From the NCBI GenBank assembly GCA_016794565.1, contig JAEUHQ010000087.1, forward strand, positions 1 to 32,959: 32,959 nucleotides of DNA. Reading direction: 5' to 3'. Under the pieces are notes generated by a model. The model searched no databases. It worked only from the letters and a program-made list of their open reading frames with translations, and had not been told where the DNA came from. This document shows, piece after piece, positions 29,272 through 32,959 of this stretch; positions within the stretch are counted from its first letter, which is position 1, and each line of letters starts with the position of its first letter. The stretch is from Planctomycetota bacterium. Its GTDB lineage: Bacteria; Planctomycetota; UBA1135; UBA2386. Position numbers and translations under genes: made by a program.

Positions 29272-30202
29272 AAATGCTGACGCGATTCCTGCCCGCGGCC
29301 TTCGCGCGGTAGAGCGCTTCGTCGGCCTGACGCGTCAGCTGCTCCGCCAGGTGCCCGTCGTCGGGGAACGACGCGACGCCGATCGAGATCGTCGGCTGGG
29401 CCATCACGGTGCCGCGCGTGATCGCTTCGTCGGCGACACAGGCGCGCATCGTCTCGCCGAGCGCCAGGGCCTTCTGGCGATCGAGGTCGGGCACGAACGC
29501 GGAGAACTCGTCGCCGCCGAAGCGGCTCACGACGCCCTTGGCCGCGTGCACGATCGCGCCGAGACGTTTGCCGACCGTCGCGATGGTGTGGGCGCCGAGC
29601 AGGTGGCCGTGCGTGTCGTTGATCCGCTTCAGGCCGTCCATGTCCATCATGTAGACGGCGAGCGGGCGGCGCTGGCGCGAGCACAGGAGGAGTGTGTCGA
29701 AGAAGCGCGTCTGGAACACACGCTGCACCGGCAGGCCGGTGAGGTCGTCGACGTTCATCAGGTGGTCGACGGCCTTGTGGAACTCCTCCTCGAGTTCGTC
29801 GTGGAAGCAGAACTTCAGCACGGTCTCGCCGACGTGCACACGGTCCCCGTCGCGCAGTGGCATCGTCGTGATGCGTTCGCCGCCGATCATCGTGCCGTTG
29901 GTGGACGAGAGGTCGACGACCTGCCAGGTGTCCGGCTGCGGGCCGCGTTCGACGCGGCAGTGCACACTGGAGATCTGTGGATCTCCGGGGACGACGAGGT
30001 CGGCTCGGTCGGGGCGTCGGCCGAGCACGAGCGAACTCTCGTTCAGCAGGTAGCGGCGGCCGACCTGCGCGCCGCGCAGCACGACGAGCACGGGCAGCCG
30101 CTGGACCTTCTGCGAGCTGCTCTGGCCGGGCGCGGAGTAGACCGTGCGGCTGAAGTCGGTGTCACCTGTGTCGACCATCGCGAGCGGGAGTGAGCCGGCC
30201 AT
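29270..30202 (-). CDS. FHA domain - GGDEF diguanylate cyclase
   Basis: A 310-residue cytosolic protein. Residues 40-132 are an FHA domain (LVLGRRPDRADLVVPGDPQISSVHCRVE and VVDLSSTNGTMI), with the Arg and Ser residues that read phosphothreonine. Residues 150-310 are a GGDEF domain: DDLTGLPVQRVF, YMMDMDGLKRINDTHGHLLGA and RFGGDEFSAF, with the intact signature at 229-233, so it should make c-di-GMP from two GTP. The inhibitory RxxD site that normally lies five residues before GGDEF is absent (KGVVSRF), so product feedback is probably missing. The Thr-containing N-terminus (DTDFSRTVYSAPG) could be a kinase target that loops onto its own FHA domain, which is speculation. It starts 1 nt after the symporter stop and is surely co-transcribed. 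Confidence 0.92.
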   Translation of the reverse strand: MAGSLPLAMVDTGDTDFSRTVYSAPGQSSSQKVQRLPVLVVLRGAQVGRRYLLNESSLVLGRRPDRADLVVPGDPQISSVHCRVERGPQPDTWQVVDLSSTNGTMIGGERITTMPLRDGDRVHVGETVLKFCFHDELEEEFHKAVDHLMNVDDLTGLPVQRVFQTRFFDTLLLCSRQRRPLAVYMMDMDGLKRINDTHGHLLGAHTIATVGKRLGAIVHAAKGVVSRFGGDEFSAFVPDLDRQKALALGETMRACVADEAITRGTVMAQPTISIGVASFPDDGHLAEQLTRQADEALYRAKAAGRNRVSI

Positions 30203-30203
30203 A

Positions 30204-32015
30204 CTACCCGGTGGAATCCGGCGTCGCAGCCGTTCGTGGCATCGCCACGAACAGGATGGCGCCCGCGACGATCGCTCCGCCGAAGCAGAACGCGGATCGC
30301 ATGTGTTCGCCGAAGATCAGGGAGCCGATGCCCGGCAGCACGAGCCAGACGACGGTGGTACCGAGGACAGCACACAGGACGCCGCGACCGAGTGTGCCGT
30401 CCGGGCGAACATCCGTCGCGCCGGCGGCGACCGGTCCCCAGCCCGGGCCGTCGGGGCGCACCTTGCGGTAGAACGCGACCAGCTTCGCCATCGACTCGGG
30501 CGTGGTGACGAACGTCGCCGCGAGCCAGAGCACCAGCGTCGACGTCGCGACCAGGAGGCTCGTGTACTGGCCGGGCAGTCGATCGCCTTCCGGCAACGAA
30601 CCCTGCCACAGCGACACGGCGAAGAACGCCGCCACGGAACCGACCATCGCAGTGATCTCGCTCCACGCGTTCACCCGCCACCAGAACCAGCGCAGGATGA
30701 AGACCGAGCCGAGGCCGCCGCCGAGCGCGGCAAGGTAGGCCCAGGCAGCCTCCGGCGTGATCCCGAACCGCAGCATCCACCACGCGGTGCCGCCGCCGAG
30801 CGCGGCGACGACGAGCGATGCGCGCCGCGCGACCCGCACGAGGTCCCGTTCGCCGGCCGTCGGTGCGACGAAGCGCCGGTAGACGTCGTTGACGAGGTAC
30901 GACGCGCCCCAGTTCGTCTGCGTGCTGATCGTCGACATGTACGCGGCCGCGAACGTCACGAGCAGGAGCCCGCGCAGCCCGTTCGGCGCGAGCTCGCGGA
31001 TCAGCATCGGGAACCCTCGGCCCGCCTGGTCGATCTGCCCTGGATCGCGCAGCTCCGGGTGCAGCGCGAGTGCCGCGAACGCGACGAGGATCCACGGCCA
31101 CGGCCGCACACAGTAGTGCGCGACCTGGAAGAACAGTGTTGCCTTCACTGCGTCGCGTTCGTTCCGGCACGACGCCATGCGCTGCACGATGTAGCCGCCG
31201 CCGCCCGGTTCGGCGCCGGGATACCACGTGGCCCACCACTGGCCGAAGACGAGGGCCGCGAAGACGCCGATCGGCATCCAGGCCGCGGAGTCGTCGAAGG
31301 CGGGCACGAAATCCAACAACTGTGTGCCGCCGAAGTTCGACGCGGCGCGCTGCTGCAGCGCGTCGATGCCGCCGACCGCGGACACCGCGATCACCGCGAG
31401 TGCGATGCAGCCGACCATCGCGAGCACGAACTGCACGGCGTCGGTGACCGCGACGCCCCACATTCCCGACAGTGCGGAGTAGACGCCGGTGACCGCGAGC
31501 AGCACCGCGACGAGCAGGAGGTCCGTGCCGGCGTCGGCGGGTGTGCCGTGCAGCACCGTTTCGCGCAGCACCGTGACCATCGCGAACGTGACCCAGCCGA
31601 TCACGAACGAGTTGACGACGACCGCGACGTAGATCGCGCGGAAACCGCGCAGGAAGGCGGCCGGCCGGCCGGCGTAGCGCAGTTCGATCAATTCGACGTC
31701 GGTGAGGACCTCGGCGCGGCGCCACATCTTCGCGAACACGAACACGGTCAGCATCCCGCCGAACGCCCAGGCCCACCAGAACCAGTTGCCCGCGAGCCCG
31801 TGCTTCGCGACGAGGCCCGTCACCGCGAGCGGTGTGTCCGCGGCGAACGTCGTCGCGACCATCGACGTGCCCGCGAGCAGCCACGGCATCGAGCGCCCCG
31901 ACGCGAAGAACTCCGCCACGCTCGTCCCGGCGCGGCGGCGGTAGTGGAGGCCGATGCCGAGCGACAGCAGGAAGTACGCAGCGATCAGCGTCCAGTCGAG
32001 CCACGAGAGCTGCAT
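30204..32015 (-). CDS. Sodium:solute symporter family transporter
   Basis: A 603-residue inner-membrane protein of the SSS family, with about 15 hydrophobic segments by eye. It starts MQLSWLDWTLIAAYFLLSLGIG, typical of the family, and has AEFFASGRSMPWLLAGTSMVATTFAADTP in helix 1 and AAAYMSTISTQTNWGASYLVND in the Na+-site helix. Substrates in this family include sugars, proline, pantothenate and nucleosides; none can be picked here. ATG at 32015 is chosen over a GTG at 32054, which would add 13 hydrophilic residues. The gene ends 1 nt before the FHA-GGDEF start, so transport and c-di-GMP signalling are linked in one transcript. It is divergent from the ECF sigma gene. Confidence 0.9.
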   Translation of the reverse strand: MQLSWLDWTLIAAYFLLSLGIGLHYRRRAGTSVAEFFASGRSMPWLLAGTSMVATTFAADTPLAVTGLVAKHGLAGNWFWWAWAFGGMLTVFVFAKMWRRAEVLTDVELIELRYAGRPAAFLRGFRAIYVAVVVNSFVIGWVTFAMVTVLRETVLHGTPADAGTDLLLVAVLLAVTGVYSALSGMWGVAVTDAVQFVLAMVGCIALAVIAVSAVGGIDALQQRAASNFGGTQLLDFVPAFDDSAAWMPIGVFAALVFGQWWATWYPGAEPGGGGYIVQRMASCRNERDAVKATLFFQVAHYCVRPWPWILVAFAALALHPELRDPGQIDQAGRGFPMLIRELAPNGLRGLLLVTFAAAYMSTISTQTNWGASYLVNDVYRRFVAPTAGERDLVRVARRASLVVAALGGGTAWWMLRFGITPEAAWAYLAALGGGLGSVFILRWFWWRVNAWSEITAMVGSVAAFFAVSLWQGSLPEGDRLPGQYTSLLVATSTLVLWLAATFVTTPESMAKLVAFYRKVRPDGPGWGPVAAGATDVRPDGTLGRGVLCAVLGTTVVWLVLPGIGSLIFGEHMRSAFCFGGAIVAGAILFVAMPRTAATPDSTG

Positions 32016-32126
32016 GCGCTCGGGATGTTGGGCCGTGCTCCCGGCAGGCGCCACCGTGAGCCCCGGATTCGCGGGTTGCCGGCGGCAGGTCGGTCGAGTT
32101 CAACTTCCGGCCCGACCGCGAGCCCG

Positions 32127-32645
32127 ATGGACGCTGCATCCAGACCGAGCGACGAACTGTTGCGCCAGCTCTACGGCGAGCTGCGTCGCCTCGCCGCGGC
32201 ACGCCTCGTTCGCGAACGTCCCGACCACACGCTGTCGCCGACAGCGCTCGTCCACGAAGCGTGGCTGCGCCTCGGCGACGACAAGGCGGATGGTTGGGCG
32301 AGTCGTGCGCAGTTCTTCGCAGCCGCTGCCGAGGCGATGCGGCGCGTGCTCGTCGATTCGGCGCGGGCCAAGGGGCGGCTGCGGCGGGGCGGCGGCGCGC
32401 AGAAACTCACGCTGTCCGACCTCGACGTTCCCGCGACCGACCATCCCGAACGCGTGCTCGCCGTCTCCGACGCCGTGGATCGACTGGCGGCGGTCGATCC
32501 GCGCCTCGCCGAGCTCGTGAAGCTGCGCCTCTACGCCGGGCTCGGCGAGGGGGAGTCGGCCGAGGTGCTCGGTGTGTCCGTTCGCACGGTGCGGCGCGAT
32601 TGGCAGTACGCGCGAGCGTGGCTGTTCCGGGCGCTCGTCGAGTAG
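32127..32645 (+). CDS. ECF-type sigma factor of the kinase-linked (TIGR02999-like) family
   Basis: A 172-residue sigma factor. DELLRQLYGELRRLAAARLVRERPDHTLSPTALVHEAWLRL is the region 2 start characteristic of this large family, which is expanded in Planctomycetota and Acidobacteriota. ASRAQFFAAAAEAMRRVLVDSARAKGRLRRGGG completes region 2. Region 4 is LAAVDPRLAELVKLRLYAGLGEGESAEVLGVSVRTVRRDWQYARAWLFRAL, with the HTH at the end. No anti-sigma gene follows; instead a Ser/Thr kinase gene begins 68 bp downstream, the standard partner for this family, where phosphorylation is thought to control the sigma factor. ATG at 32127 begins just before the conserved region. Confidence 0.93.
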   Translation: MDAASRPSDELLRQLYGELRRLAAARLVRERPDHTLSPTALVHEAWLRLGDDKADGWASRAQFFAAAAEAMRRVLVDSARAKGRLRRGGGAQKLTLSDLDVPATDHPERVLAVSDAVDRLAAVDPRLAELVKLRLYAGLGEGESAEVLGVSVRTVRRDWQYARAWLFRALVE

Positions 32646-32713
32646 CGTTCGCCGCGCGGAGAAATCTTGGCCGGTCCCGGCGTGTCCTGGCGCGCTGGCC
32701 CGCGAGGTGACCC

Positions 32714-32959
32714 ATGGAACGACCGGACCGGACCAAAGAGATCTTCATCGCTGCGCTGCCCGTGCCGCCCGGCGAACGCCGTGCTTGGCTCGAACGGCAG
32801 TGCGCCGGCGACGCGGCGCTGCAGGCGCAAGTGCAGAGCCTGCTCGAGGCGCACGACAAGGCGGGCAGCTTCCTCGTCGACGCCGGTGGTGACGTTCGTG
32901 GTGCCGCCGCCGCGACGGTCGACGGGTCGCGAGAACGCGCCGGCGAGACGATCGGCGCC
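32714..32959 (+). CDS. Serine/threonine protein kinase, N-terminal part (runs off the window)
   Basis: 82 codons are visible. RTKEIFIAALPVPPGERRAWLERQCAGDAALQAQVQSLLEAHDKAGSFL is the N-terminal helical extension found on sigma-linked Ser/Thr kinases, in which RxxxIFxxAL, LP, ER, CxGDxxLxxxVxxLLxAH and FL are the conserved points. A linker then leads to GETIGA, the expected entry to the glycine-rich loop of the kinase domain. The catalytic domain lies outside the window, so activity is inferred from the extension and the neighbour. AGGTG about seven bases before the ATG is a fair ribosome binding site. Confidence 0.85.
   Translation, partial: MERPDRTKEIFIAALPVPPGERRAWLERQCAGDAALQAQVQSLLEAHDKAGSFLVDAGGDVRGAAAATVDGSRERAGETIGA

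Noticed and set aside
29022..29684. Frame containing a repeated peptide across the 107-bp duplication
   Set aside because: The unit is not a multiple of three, so the peptide copies arise by chance frame switching; it overlaps the true GGDEF gene.

Overview
The window is strongly GC-rich, densely packed, protein-coding bacterial DNA. The best guess for its source is a Planctomycetota-type bacterium. The evidence is an ECF sigma factor of the kinase-linked family followed directly by a Ser/Thr kinase with the N-terminal extension typical of that group (right edge), a second ECF sigma factor with a small one-helix membrane partner (left edge), two FHA-domain proteins, many lipoproteins and a lipid A gene (lpxA), which implies a diderm envelope. 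I see no rRNA, tRNA, CRISPR array or intact transposon. This assignment is inference; no marker gene fixes it.

Left third (1-10.5 kb). A minus-strand sigma/anti-sigma-like pair and glyA are followed by speA (arginine decarboxylase, TTG start), an NYN-domain RNase-like gene coupled to a probable outer-membrane beta-barrel protein, and a molybdate locus. The molybdate locus has a MerR-type HTH fused to a molybdate-binding TOBE domain, then modA, modB and modC, each start overlapping the previous stop. A molybdopterin-fold lipoprotein is divergent from it. The 51-bp divergent spacer holds a perfect 7+7 bp dyad placed exactly between a -35-like and a -10-like hexamer, as in MerR-family promoters.

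Middle (10.5-24.5 kb). A minus-strand group contains lpxA and two M16-peptidase-like secreted proteins, both of which have lost the zinc motif. A ptsI-like enzyme I keeps its phospho-histidine but lacks several PEP-site residues. Then come gpmA with thpR, a PhzF-family protein, a HhH-GPD DNA glycosylase, a YjfB-like small protein, a class II glutamine amidotransferase, a tRNA-dihydrouridine synthase, a LamG-like lipoprotein, a DUF2459-like protein and a threonine-dehydratase-fold enzyme. These are mostly short single-gene or two-gene units on alternating strands.

Right third (24.6-33 kb). A hotdog thioesterase, a GAF protein and cutC lie on the minus strand. A 159-bp near-palindromic, CTAG-flanked, MITE-like element sits between GAF and cutC. 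A signalling cluster follows: an FHA-TM-trypsin-fold protease, a MinD/ParA-like ATPase whose leader has three GC hairpins in a row, a near-perfect 107-bp tandem duplication between convergent genes, an FHA-GGDEF diguanylate cyclase, and a sodium:solute symporter 1 nt upstream of the cyclase. The ECF-sigma/kinase pair closes the window.

The most unusual items are the zinc-less M16 pair, the degenerate enzyme I, the putative MerR/TOBE operator, the MITE-like palindrome, the 107-bp tandem repeat and the FHA/MinD/GGDEF cluster. Many genes start with GTG and rely on 4-nt stop/start overlaps. No intergenic stretch exceeds 300 bases; the longest are 14802-15072, 24426-24663, 29044-29269 and 2312-2522.
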